Notes: a model not told the origin generated them from the letters alone. Positions 47,386 to 58,272 are shown, numbered from the stretch's first letter. The stretch is DNA of 64,000 nucleotides from Echinometra lucunter (GCA_029962745.1 CM057157.1:27099433-27163432); one strand, 5' to 3'. Program-made: numbers and translations.

Positions 47386-48234
47386 TGGTGTGAGAACTTG
47401 ATTTACTTTTAATTTCAAAGGAGGTGAGTTGTGTACTTGGCATTTGTAAAGCTATGTTGATGTGAAGAATTATTATGTATTAGTACTTAAGATTGTAATA
47501 TTTTGTGGAAAGATAATGTCTTTTGGAAGTAGAAGGCTTCACTGTCACAGTGTATTCTTTCTTGGAAATGAGTGTGGTGCCTGAAAAGGACCTATTCACT
47601 CTTGACGTTTCGGTAAGCATATTCTTATGTTTCTCAGGAGAAGTAACCAAGCAAGCAAACAACTAAAAAGGTGTTCTGATTATGAAACAGAAAGAAAAAG
47701 ATTATGTTTCATCAGTGAGTGAAGGCGCATTAAGATATCCAATGGCAACCCCCCCCCCCTGGAAAAATCCCCACTTTGTTTATACTGTGCCACGCATGAT
47801 AAGATGCGCATCAATGCCTCAGTAATACTTCATGCTATATAAAACAGAGTTTCGCCAAGTTTCACAGACTGATTTGCGACATCATGTTTTGTGCTCATTA
47901 GAATTTGACTGGTCCACACATTTTTGCTGGTAGGAGGCAGAAAAGATGCCCTTTGCCTCAGTGGGATTTTTTTTGACACCTTGTATACCATTCCTATGGG
48001 GTTTATGGGATTTAACACAGGGGTATGCCACTTCACATGTGAACAAGCCTTTTAAGGTTCCTTTTTATAAAACTAATGCTAGTGCAAGTAGTTTGTGTTT
48101 TAATGTCACAAACCATGCAGTTTATGCTGTGCTGTATCATTACGTTGCCATGGCAGCATCTCTCCATGTTTCCGCAGACTGACATGACTGTGGCCCGGGG
48201 TTCAGGTCCTATGGGATAGGTTCTGGAGAAAGGA
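47386..48234. other. Unassigned DNA (copy B)
   Basis: Parallels 30,346-31,195, with a shorter C-run at 47,749-47,759. No gene. Confidence 0.35.
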
Positions 48235-48320
48235 AGATGGAGATGGGGTGAGGGAGAGAGAGAGAATGATGGAAAGGGAGAGATGGGGTAATGGAGATAC
48301 AGAGAGTGGGATAGAGAGTA

Positions 48321-48372
<52 letters not shown>

Positions 48373-48652
48373 AAGAGGAGAATGGGTAGAAGGGGAAAGA
48401 GGAGAAGGAGGAGGAGAGGAGAGGGGGTAGAGATGGGTTTGGAGATAGGTTTAGAGGGTGGAGAGTGAGAGAGGAGAGGTATAGCAAAGGGCAAAGGGAG
48501 AGGAGAGAGAAAATGAAAGAAAAAAAAAAAGATAAGAAAAAGGACACGAGTATTTTCATGTAACATGTACCACCCCCCTCCCATGTCTGCGCTGGATTGT
48601 GGCTATCTTTATTTTGTTTGCCCACCAAGTAGGTGAGAGGGAGGAAGAAGAC

Positions 48653-48709
<57 letters not shown>

Positions 48710-48835
48710 GGGAGAGGAAAGAGAAAGAGAGAAAGAAAGAAGGAGGGACACACTTATAGAGCAAAATATCTGATAGAGAGGAAGTAAGAGAAAATAAAAA
48801 TAAAAGGGAAAAAGGGAAAGGGGAGGGAATGCAGG
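48235..48835. repeat. GA-rich microsatellite complex (copy B)
   Basis: Allelic to 31,196-31,815. Pure (GA)n runs lie at about 48,327-48,362 and 48,657-48,706. The overlapping long frames are low-complexity artefacts. Confidence 0.9.
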
Positions 48836-49457
48836 GTTCATATTTTATCAAGATCATTTTTACATTGAGGAATCACATCTCAGAGGAATACTGTCAAATG
48901 TCATTTACTTGAGAGAGGATAATGGTAATCTGCAACATTATTACAAGCAGGTTGATGATAGGGAGAAGAAAAATGGTAGCAAGGGGAATGGGGGGGGGGG
49001 GGGGTAGAATGAGAAAGTAATGGGCGAAGATGGAATGATTGGAAAGCGAGGAAAAGAATGTGGATATGGGGTGATGGGGGCTAGGGGAAGGGGTAAATGT
49101 TGGCAGACATTTTCCTGGATGATTGCCATGTTTCTAAATGAGTCACAGACCAGGTAATCATTAGGAGAGCTTGCAAGCTTTAAAGGGATGACTGTAATTT
49201 CATTTCTTATAAAATGGGGTTATTACACCCATAGTAACTGAATGTATTATACATTATCAGTTACTGTATTTGCTGCTAGATACCAGATGATGGCTAAACT
49301 CTTGGCACTGAGTGACTGATTTAGCATTTTAAAAATTCCTTTTTAGTAGGATACACAGTATAAAGGAAGTATGGATCAATATGTCTATAGGGGCCTTTCA
49401 AGGGAAACAGAAAAAGTGGCCACTGCTGCACTGCAGACAGGTTCTGTGATAGATGTA
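48836..49457. other. Unassigned DNA (copy B)
   Basis: A G-run lies at 48,990-49,003. The rest matches copy A up to the Tc1 MITE. Confidence 0.35.
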
Positions 49458-50083
49458 CAGTTGGAGCTGAAATTTTACATACACCTGGGCAATTCCATAG
49501 AAAATGCTCATTTACCATAAATTGTAAAATCTACTATATCTTCATAAATCTGTGTGCTACCATGACAAATTTGGTAGCTAATCATGTTCATTCATTTTAC
49601 TGCCATGTTATTAAGAATGAACTATATTTAGGCATTATTTTCTTTTAAAAATATTAGTAATATTTTTGCAAAATTCTATGTCAGTCTTAGTTAAAACATT
49701 TTGTATTTTTGCTCATTATGGCTAACCACAAGCATTATGCCATCTTCTTTTTATCTGTCATCTTCATTTTATTCATATAGGTTTTAAGAACAACAACAAA
49801 AGTCAAATCTGATATGCTTGTGGTTAGAAATAATGAGTCAAAGATCTTAATTGTTTTTACATCAAATTTTTCAGAAATATTATATTTTCCAAATAAAATC
49901 ATACCTAAATATATTTCAGTACGAATGGAAAGCCAATCAAATGAAAGAGCACAATAACTTCTTTTGTTTGATACCCAATTTTTCATGGTCACACAAAATA
50001 TTTCTGAAGATATTTTATGATTTTTGGCAAGTGAAATTTTCCATGGAATTGTCCAGGTGTATGTAAACTTTCTCCTCCAACTG
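49458..50083. mobile_element. Complete Tc1-like MITE (Sleeping Beauty-type termini)
   Basis: TA (49,456-49,457 and 50,084-50,085) flanks CAGTTGGAG(C/G).GAAA..TTACATACACCTGG-type inverted termini. These resemble the inverted repeats of Tc1/mariner elements of the Sleeping Beauty group. The arms extend inward ('caattccat(a/g)gaaaat', 'accatgacaaatttggta', 'ctaaccacaagcat' with their inverses), so nearly all 626 bp fold into one hairpin. There is no transposase frame. Confidence 0.88.
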
Positions 50084-50156
50084 TATCTTCCTCAAGGGAG
50101 ACAGTGTGAGAGGCTGTTATAGACAGTTGGCCTTTTTACAGAGAGGTGGCCACTTA

Positions 50157-50813
50157 TACCCCTTTCGCAGTGGGCTCTTCCCCGTTGAAGTTAAGCGGGG
50201 AACTTCAACGGGTAAAGGGGAAGAGCCCACTGCGAAAGGCGCAGGCGGAGAACTTCCCCATTGAACTTAAGCGGGTAACTTCTCCACCTCGCGAGGTGGG
50301 GAATTTAAGCGGGGAAATGTTTTACCCGCTTAAACTGGCCAGTGCGAAAGGTACACTGGAGAATTTCCCCGCTTAATGACGTCAGAGGTCAAATCTCATT
50401 TCCCCCTGAACCGAGATTCCGCGTGCTGATCTGAGCTCACTGCATATGCATGGTAGGCTAGCTAGCTGCTATATGCTGAAGTATGCCCACGATCGACACT
50501 CCATGTGCTTTATACTCTTTGCTGTTATACAGCGAGTTAGCTTTCCTTTGCTTCCGGGTACGGGTTTGCTTGCAAAACCCCGCCTGGCCAAGCCTAGCCT
50601 GCAATCGGAAAATTAAAAAACGCGCGCCCTAATGACCCCGGCCTGCAGTACTTCCGGCCAAGCTCAATTGCCTGTCTTGCTTTCACCGGGGAAGAGAAAC
50701 CAGTGCGAAAGGCGACATTTCTCTCTTCCCCGGTGAAGTGAGGAATGCGTGCTCGTTAAGTTAAGCGGGGAACTTCAACGGGTAAAGGGGAAGAGCGCAG
50801 TGCGAAAGGGGTA
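50157..50813. mobile_element. PIF/Harbinger-like MITE, divergent relative of 35,715-36,489
   Basis: The ends are TACCCCTTTCGCAGTGGGCT and, on the other strand, TACCCCTTTCGCACTGCGCT. The flanking trinucleotides are TTA on the left and TAA on the right, near the TWA target of PIF/Harbinger. The interior follows the module order of 35,715-36,489 with different palindromes (TTAAGCGGGGAA, CTCCACCTCGCGAGGTGGGG). It has the same TGACGTCAGAGGTCAA core at 50,377-50,392. In copy A this interval is deleted. Confidence 0.8.
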
Positions 50814-51147
50814 TAAGACAGGTTGACTGTATTTTCCATAGTCATAACATTTGTTCTCTTAGGAGCAATGAATAGCCATTTCCTGAATTGATTTTGTTCA
50901 TTCCTGTTTGTTTATTATGTAAATATATTTTTCTATTTTCTTCTTTATTAGAATAGATTTACGATCTTCAGTAGTAGTCAAGAACTAATGGAAGAACCAA
51001 CAGCCAGTGCTGAATTACATGTATTAGAACATATTCTTTTTTGTATTCAGCATGCCTTTTACCCCATTGAGCACTAAGCGTGAGTCACCTCGGGCTGGAG
51101 TTTATGGAAAATGTTTGTTATGCCATACTCAAATCATGTCCAATAGG
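50814..51147. other. Unassigned DNA (copy B only)
   Basis: A short spacer lost from copy A. 'tttatggaaaatgtttgttatgcc' at about 51,101 resembles 'tttatagaaaatatgtgttatacc' at about 17,390, a hint of a further dispersed repeat. Confidence 0.35.
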
Positions 51148-51719
51148 TTAAAGGAGAATGAAACCCTGGGGAAAAATCAACTTTAGTGAAAAGAGAGAAT
51201 AGAGACGAAGCAAATTTTAAAAAAAGTTCAAAAAAATAGTTATGAAATGAGAAAGTTATGAAAGTTTAAAAAGTCTTAATTTACTTTCTACGGCGATCTT
51301 CAAATTGGCAATTGCTTCAAAATGGCAGGTTTAGAAGGACAACTCTCAATATGTTTTGTACACAAAATTGCATACTTTATCCATTCTCTGAAGGTGCAGC
51401 TTCTGTCCTTCTTAATCAAGATACATGGGAAAATGTATTCGACACAACATATGTTGAGTTCACAAAGATACAAGCAGCATCTTTAGAGATAAAAGTGGAA
51501 AAAATATGAAATTTTGTGTACAGAACATGTGGAGAGTTGTCCTTCTAAACCTTCCATTTTTAAGCAATTGCCAATTTGAGGATCGCCATAGAAAGTAAAT
51601 TGAGACTTTTCAAACTCTCATAACTTTCTCATTTCGTAACCGATTTTGATGGAACTTTTTAAAAATTGCTTTACTCTATCCTCACTTGTCTTTAAAACTG
51701 ATTTTCCCCAGGATTTCAT
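51148..51719. mobile_element. TTAA-type MITE, family AGGAGAATGAAACCCTGG (copy B)
   Basis: The left end TTAAAGGAGAATGAAACCCT is intact. The right end stops at 'gattttccccaggatttcat', missing the last ~12 bp. The arms are inverted over their length and contain AAATTGGCAA and 'ggacaactctcaat'. Confidence 0.78.
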
Positions 51720-52416
51720 CAAGATATCTAGGGTATACTGTTCAAACATTAACATACAAGCGAATGTTCGTGGTTTTAAACTTTGCATGTGGCAGTGTAG
51801 CGGTTAGACGGTTGATGTGGTCATTTAGCGACTGTTTGAGGCGATGATAAAAGTCGGCCTGTGATGATCCCACACAGCTGATTGTGCTCCTCTGAGTGGT
51901 TGATTTATGAGGATAAAAATATGGCCTTGATCTTGAGGCATCTTGAAGAGATGCCAAAAATCCAACTGCAGATTTAGGAGGAGGAGGAAAGGGGGGAGGG
52001 CTCGTCTAGCCCTGTGCCCCACCCCTTTGCTCCACCCCTATGTGAAACTCAGGTGGCATGCCATACATACACCAATCGAAGTTTGTTCCCCCCACCTTTT
52101 GAGCCCATGGCCCCCCTTTTTTTAGTAAAAGGACACCCTGAAAACCTGAATGCCATGTATTGTTTTCATTTGCTTGTCAGAACATTTGTTGAATATTATG
52201 TCCCCTCTTCCCCAAAGTCACTTATCTGCCCCTGCAACTATCTGTGGTGGATCATCTTAAAGAGGTGGTATAATCCAATTGGATTCTAGCCTAAGTGTAG
52301 GAAACAACCTGATCATAAATAGCACACAATAACCATGATACTACTAAAGATATCAGCATCACTTTTAACCCACTCTCAATGAAGTATCTTACATCTGAGT
52401 GAGATGGGAAATATCC
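51720..52416. other. Unassigned DNA (copy B)
   Basis: Parallels 33,161-33,851. A minus-strand frame over 51,742-51,957 carries many amino-acid changes relative to copy A and is probably not coding. Confidence 0.4.
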
Positions 52417-52489
52417 TCTGTTTGGAGCCAGAAGGGCATTAAGTCCGTATAAAAAGATATGCGTTAATGCCCTTCTGGCTTCAAACAGA
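52417..52489. repeat. ~72-bp dispersed hairpin element, copy 4 (copy B)
   Basis: 'tctgtttggagccagaaggg' faces 'cccttctggcttcaaacaga'. Allelic to 33,852-33,923. This allele restores TTAA on both inner sides. Confidence 0.7.
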
Positions 52490-53529
52490 TGATATGCGGA
52501 AAAAAAAAAATGATTTGATCCTCATTTTCAAATAACACATCTTTCTGATATTGAATGGTCTCTATATGAAGCCTGTGGCAATGGGTGTAGCCAGGATTTC
52601 ATGTTGGGGGGGGGGGGTTCCTACCCATCTCGCATGAAGCATGGGAGCTTTGACGTTCTTCTGTCATTCCTTGTCAGCTCCTCTTCCTGCCCTTTCTTGC
52701 CCTTCCTTGCTCTTCTCACTTAAGCTTTTTGAAGACACTTTTTTGGGGTGGGCGACTGACCCCCCCCCCCATTGCCCCCTCCTATCTACTGGGGGTGTGG
52801 GAGAATTCTGTTGTCAGTGGGTTATAGAAGACATATACAAAGCAGTAGAAGGACTTTTTAGGTAACATGAGTTGGAAATGGTGTCTTGCAGGCTTTTTTC
52901 CAGGAATTGACTATTTCCCTTAAATGATTGGAATAAAGTAATTGTGATGATTTAGTTGTTAGGGCAGTCTTGTTTGTTGCAGTACAATAAACGTTTTGAT
53001 CGTAGTACATCATCAGGATTAGATGCAGAAGAAGTTTGCAGATATTGTATTTAGGAATTGATGAAAGACACTGTGTTCTGGGTTTGTCTATCATGAAAGA
53101 TACATACATGTACATACATGCTGTGACCCTCAGGGTATCTCCTTCCATCACGGATCCGGGATGTGGAGGTGTGCTACTACACTTGTGTTTCCCCCTTCTT
53201 TTATTCAAAAAGTGCAGTGGGTTTCTCAACACATATAAATATGTAGAGACATATCTTAAGTTAAGGGATGGTATTTTTTAAGCACCCTTTATACTCGTGT
53301 TTTCCCATTTCTCTTCAAACACGATCACTTCCATTGTTTTTGTTGAATGAATTAATAACGATATCATATTAAAAAACAAAACAAAACAAAACATGCAAAG
53401 GGGCTCTCCTCTATCTGAAGCCTCCATTTAACATCCTATCCTAGGGGCAGAGTGTTTTCAACTGCAACATACATGTATCATGCATCTATGAAACAGGAGG
53501 GGCACGTTAACACACAGCACAGGCTTCAG
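52490..53529. other. Unassigned DNA (copy B)
   Basis: Parallels 33,924-34,962, with poly-G (52,606-52,618) and poly-C (52,761-52,770) tracts. No gene. Confidence 0.35.
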
Positions 53530-53607
53530 TCATCCGCCCGGGGTGGATTCAAACCCACGATTTTTGGTTCACAGGCAGATGCTTTGCTGACTGAGCCAAC
53601 TTGCCTC
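53530..53607 (-). mobile_element. tRNA-derived SINE head (copy B)
   Basis: Allelic to 34,963-35,040, with a better B box on the minus strand (GGTTTGAATCC, against the consensus GGTTCGANTCC) and the same A box TTGGCTCAGTCAG. The A-to-B spacing is normal for a tRNA-type polymerase III promoter. Confidence 0.65.
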
Positions 53608-53771
53608 CTCATCCCCCCCCCCCCCGATAATTGCACCACCTTCTATTTCAGACACCACCCGAACGCCTTACTAGACCCCTCACATTTCAGTCCTAGCCGT
53701 AAGCCTAAAGTTAACCTAATCCCTAATCCCATGTCTTTGAAGATTGTCGCAGAATCAGATGTGGGATCAGT

Positions 53772-54176
53772 AGGTGCTTTCACACCTACCTGATCAAGAA
53801 AAATACCTGTAAACTACAGGAACTTTTTCATGCCCCCAAATACCCAATAATTATTTTGTACTTTCACACCTACCTGAACATGCTGAAACAGACCCTCACA
53901 GGAAGTTCTAGTACTTATAAGCATGTGCATAAGGCCCATAGAAGTTCTTGTAATTTGCTTTCACATTACAAATATCAGGAAATATCCCTGCGACCTTGGG
54001 GAAAATACCTGGAACTGGAGAAAGTACCTACTAAACTACAGGTATTTTTCTTTTGGGATATTACTAGAACTTTCGTTTCACACTGGCAAAATACCTGTTT
54101 TTTTTCTGATCGGGGTAGAATACTGGATCAGAAAATACCAGGTATTTTTCCTGATCGGGTAGGTGTGAAAGCACCT
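53772..54176. mobile_element. MITE, family AGGTGCTTTCACACCTACC (copy B)
   Basis: Allelic to 35,208-35,612. The right end, GTGAAAGCACCT, pairs more exactly with the left end than in copy A. Confidence 0.75.
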
Positions 54177-55675
54177 CAAAATATGGACTTTACAAGTTTA
54201 TCATCATTCTGCATGATGTCATACATACATACATGTAGGTCTATATTATATGGGCAGTCTGCATGTGCTTGAAACTGAGTGTCATTATTGGGTGTGTATA
54301 ATAACAAGCAGTCTTTACAGATTGAAGTCATATTCATGTTCAACAGTGTTATACCTTAAACCATAATTGACCACTCCCAGTGGTGCGGTTCTTATGAAGT
54401 CTGTCCATTTCTAAATTTAGACTTGTTTTTCATACTCGCTGGATCTGCATAATTGTGTAAAAGCTATGAAAATGATTTCATTCACATTTCATGAGTGTTA
54501 GTTTTCATACTTCTCATGTACTTTTTATCTTCATCTACCTTGAATATATTGAAGTTATGTTCATAAGAATCAATCATACTTTTTAGCTCTTTTTTTTTCT
54601 ATCTGATATATGTCTAATTTTCTGCCTAATATGTGATAGGGGAAGTTTTTGCATTGCTTATTTGTAATGATAGAAATATATTGTTAGGAGCCAAAATGCC
54701 CTTCCTGCAAGATCTTTTTGATCAAGGTATACTTTGTGTATTCATAGCATCAAATGGTTTGGTATATACATGCAGGAATACTTCATAGATCCACAATAAA
54801 AAGCATGGGAACGTCTGATACTTTCCAGTATTGTTTTTGGTATTGATTTCCTTGCTTTTGCACTTTTTTTTTTCATACACCATGAATTCCCTCGATAGTC
54901 TGAGCTCATAGAAAGAAAAATAGGAGAGATTGTCAACATCTGTTTGGATTTGGAACAATATGTCCACTTTCCCGAGTGAGATTTCATATTGTTCTTCGAT
55001 CCGTCTGATGCGAGGGGCCATGCAGACACGTAGCTGTTTGGTGATTTTTTTCCCTTTCTCTCTCCCTGCTGGTTACTATTGACATAGGTTCAATTTCTGC
55101 CCATCAGTGCCAGCACATGAGCTAACCCCTGAAATTCCTGGCCCAGTAATTCGTGAAAAATTCTCCCCCACTGAGTCCTGCAACGTGTTTCATGTTTCAT
55201 CAGTTTTTGTTTTTCATCATCCTCCCCAGTCGGACGCTTTACCTGCCTATCTCAAATTTGAGCCTCCCTAAACCCCCGTCATCGTGCACTGCCCCACATG
55301 ATGGAATTTTTGTGCGTTGCTTGAATGCTCACAAGGTTGGGAATTTCAGCAACACCCAAAATGCTGGGAATTTTTTGGCACCTGTGTATCCCCAGCAGCT
55401 GTAGCGTTCCCACTGCTACAAGTTCACATGCCCTTACAGCAGTGCAGCACTTGAAACAGAGTTCAACATTGTTGTTTATATCACCCAACGCGAATAAATC
55501 ACACCATCGTCCTGTAGAGCAGTGCAGTACAGTCCTTAAGCAAGGAGATCCCTAAAAGCGTTGGTTGTAATTGGAAAAGCTCCTCTACAGTGAGAAATCA
55601 ACCACTCTGTCAGAGCTCTTTGCAAAATCTGGTAATGACTTTAAGAGAGCAAGGCTGGAACAGGCAGGATTATTA
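54177..55675. other. Upstream flank (copy B)
   Basis: It contains the empty target site (TGA, 54,276-54,278) of the copy A Harbinger-like MITE. A (CATA)n tract lies at 54,222-54,234. No recognised gene. Confidence 0.4.
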
Positions 55676-57317
55676 GTGCGCTATATTTAAACTTGCTCGG
55701 AATCGAGACTTGGAACGGGGGGAGATGCTTTCGTCTGAGCTGAGAGGGCAGATTAAAAAAATGCAGGGAGTTGTGTGACGGAAGGGGGAAAGAAAACAGA
55801 GGTAACAGGACGTAGCTAGCTAGCAGACATTTCTAAACGAAGAAAGAAATACCAGTGCAGTTGTAACATTTGATATTTGATGCTGTGGTGTTCATGAGGA
55901 AAACTTTTTCTGATGTCAAAGTAACAAGCACTGTTTAAACTAATCAGGCAGACAACAAATCCAAGCATACCATTCATTTGAGTTTTGCTTGAAGAATTGG
56001 GAGAGCAGCTATAGGGTGGAGCTGTCAGTGTTGTGAGCTCTTTTTCAGAGGGCAAGGATACTTTAAGGATTTTATAAAGGAATGACTTAATGAAAGTTAT
56101 TTAGTATTTAAGCATTTGAGTAGATGTTTGGAAACATAAGGAGCTTTTCTTCTAAAGAGGCACTGGATTAGGTGTTTATTAAGTAGATTTCAGTCACACT
56201 TCAAGGAAGCCAAGTCGTGTCAAGTATCGACAGCCGAAGGGGAGAATTGGTTTGTCACACTTTTCAGCAGGGGATATCTAACTGTTAAATTGTACAGCAA
56301 AGGACAAATGTTTAGAGGAGAACAAGAGTTTGATGCATTACAATTGTGATGCATGCTGAGAGCTTGTTGAGGCCCAAAGAATATGTTGATTTATCCAGAT
56401 TTTGTTTTCATGGGAGGATTAATAGAATAGGGTAAATAAACTCTTTTTATGCCATGTATGTATACAAATCCCGACAAGTGAAGCTGCAGAAGTGCTCAAT
56501 ATAAACAGTGAGGCAGAAAGGACCCTCCAATACTTAGATTCAAGTTGCAGAATAGAAAAGAATCAAGGACGATCAGGTTGTATGCTTTGCATACCTTGAT
56601 CTATATTCACTAGATCTTGCAAAACTTCTGACTTGCTTTGAAACAAGGGCCTCACGTAACAAGCCAGGTTAGGTTTGTGTAGGAGGGGAGCACACAGAAG
56701 CAAGGAAGTGCATCAGTGAAAAGAGTTCCCCTCTCCCTGTACGCTCACTGACAGCTCTCTGCTTTAGACGTCAGTCGTCATCAACTCATCTACGCTCAGA
56801 AGTGACTCGCTGGCTGGCTGGGGCATTACTCAGGGACGCTGCGGCCGTGTTACAAGCCCTCATTCGAGGGAGGGATACGTTGCCAAGAGGACACGCTCGT
56901 CAGTTCCCCTCGCTTCCCAAGGAACCGACCGTTCGGAAGCAGATTTTTTATGATTACTAATTTCATTTCGGACACGTGGAAAGGTGTGCTAGCTGGAGTG
57001 TCCAAGTCTTACTTCACTTAGTATCATTTCCTCTCCCTGCAAGCTTGCTTAAGGGCTACTCCTGGTTGAATATCAAGGATTTACGTTAGATTTGTAACAT
57101 TTGCCTCAGCTAAAATGAAAACTTGAGAACCTTGTCATAGCACAATAAGGAATATTTGTATAGACCTGCTTGTAAATATTATTGGCATCATCTAATAAAT
57201 CCTATCCATATCAACATACGCTGTTGCATTTCACGAATTTGGAAGGAGACTCTTTGACGAGATATCTGTTTTGATCTGCTCTCTGATTTGCCATCCATTG
57301 GACAACAAGCTGTCACC
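55676..57317 (+). promoter_or_regulatory. Probable promoter and 5' untranslated region
   Basis: A TATA-like 'gctatatttaaac' lies at about 55,680-55,692. Downstream, the DNA becomes GC-richer at 56,740-56,950 and free of MITEs, with little change between alleles. A short upstream open frame, 24 codons including the stop, occupies 56,950-57,021. An ATG with GTCACC before it follows at 57,318. The start site is unknown, and the 5' region may itself be spliced. Confidence 0.45.
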
Positions 57318-57379
57318 ATGAGGAAGCTAAAGAAGTGGTTTTTGCGTCCATCGGCGTACCCGCAACCCCTAATGCACCT
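57318..57379 (+). CDS. Probable first coding exon of an unidentified gene
   Basis: GTCACCATGAGG is a good initiation context. The frame encodes 20 residues starting MRKLKKWFLRPS and ending PQPLMH. It then splits a codon (CT|..) at a consensus donor GTAAGTCC; without splicing a stop follows at once. A short basic N-terminus like this is common in type II Golgi membrane proteins such as sulfotransferases and glycosyltransferases, but the membrane segment would lie in the next exon and is not seen. Function unknown. The exon lies just outside the duplicated block, so it is single copy. Confidence 0.5.
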
Positions 57380-57795
57380 GTAAGTCCTTATTTACTTGTC
57401 AATGTAAGTTTTAGGTTTTGCTGATACTCAGAAAAAAATTGCAATAAATTTTCTTTCATGCCCTTTCCTGTCTTCAATTACTTTCGTTTACATTCTGGAG
57501 CTATAGCCAAAAAGCCTAATGTTTTGATTTTTTTTTTCCACCATAATTTTTTCTTGTAAGTCAAGGATATAACATAATAAGGATTAAAGAGCAAAAATGA
57601 TGGAGATTTAATAGCAGGGTAGACTTTCTACATGTATTAAAATATTTTCATGTATTTTTGGGGTGACATCTTTAAGTAGAATATTAAGTCTCGGGTGTTT
57701 ACTATTTAGCTTGAATTGAATCAAAGTATAGTTTCTACATGCATTTTGAAAACATTTTCCCTCAATGTTTTCAAACATTGAACTTTTAAGTATAA
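57380..57795 (+). other. Start of probable intron 1
   Basis: AT-rich, with multiple stops. The intron seems to run to the end of the window: I see no convincing acceptor-exon-donor set downstream. Confidence 0.4.
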
Positions 57796-57985
57796 CCCTC
57801 CTCTCTCTCTCTCTCCTTCTCTCTCCCTCCCCTCTCTCTTTCTCTCCCTCCCCCTCTCTTTCTCTCTCCCTCTTCCTTCGTCTGGTTCTGTCTTCACACA
57901 CTTCCCCCTCTTTATGTCTGTCCTTGTCTCTTTCCTTTTTTCTTTCTCTCTCTTACTCATTCTCCCTCATTTCATTTCCCCCTCA
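57796..57985. repeat. CT-rich microsatellite
   Basis: (CT)n, CCCT and TTTCTC units. The frames on both strands are Ser/Leu or Arg/Glu runs only. Confidence 0.85.
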
Positions 57986-58009
57986 ATTTCCATTTCTTTC
58001 AAATCTTCA

Positions 58010-58272
58010 AGTCAACTTAACTTTAGTACACTTACTACACTTAACTGTACTTAGCTACACTTGGATACACATAACTACACTTAAGTGTAGTTAAGTGTAT
58101 TTAAATATTTAAATACACATAACTACACCACTGAAGTGTAGTTAAGTGTATTTAAAATGAAAAATTTAATTGTTAAACTTAAGTGTAGTTAAGTGTACTT
58201 CACTGTATTGCACTGTTCTTAAGTGTACTTAAGTGTAGTTAGTGTCTTTAAGTGTACTTAAGCACACTTACC
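58010..58272. repeat. Two-armed ~10-bp minisatellite (AAGTGTAGTT)
   Basis: Up to about 58,080 the units read TACACTTAAC. From about 58,080 on they mostly read GTTAAGTGTA, its complement, with one short return to TACAC at 58,112-58,128. The region is thus a foldback of tandem repeats, like a small version of the element at 27,243. Confidence 0.8.

Larger units (their letters stand above)
39859..57142 (+). repeat. Copy B of the ~17-kb direct repeat (probable haplotype 2)
   Basis: It starts at the first base after the gap with the same sequence as 22,481 and ends where copy A met the gap, then continues into unique DNA. Differences from copy A include an absent Harbinger-like MITE, an intact Tc1 MITE, about half the minisatellite units, a replaced 600-bp interval at about 42,650-43,265, and microsatellite length changes. 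Confidence 0.95.

Noticed and set aside
22481..57142. A genuine segmental tandem duplication
   Set aside because: Possible, but both unit edges coincide exactly with an assembly gap, which allelic misassembly explains more simply. Kept as the alternative in the findings.
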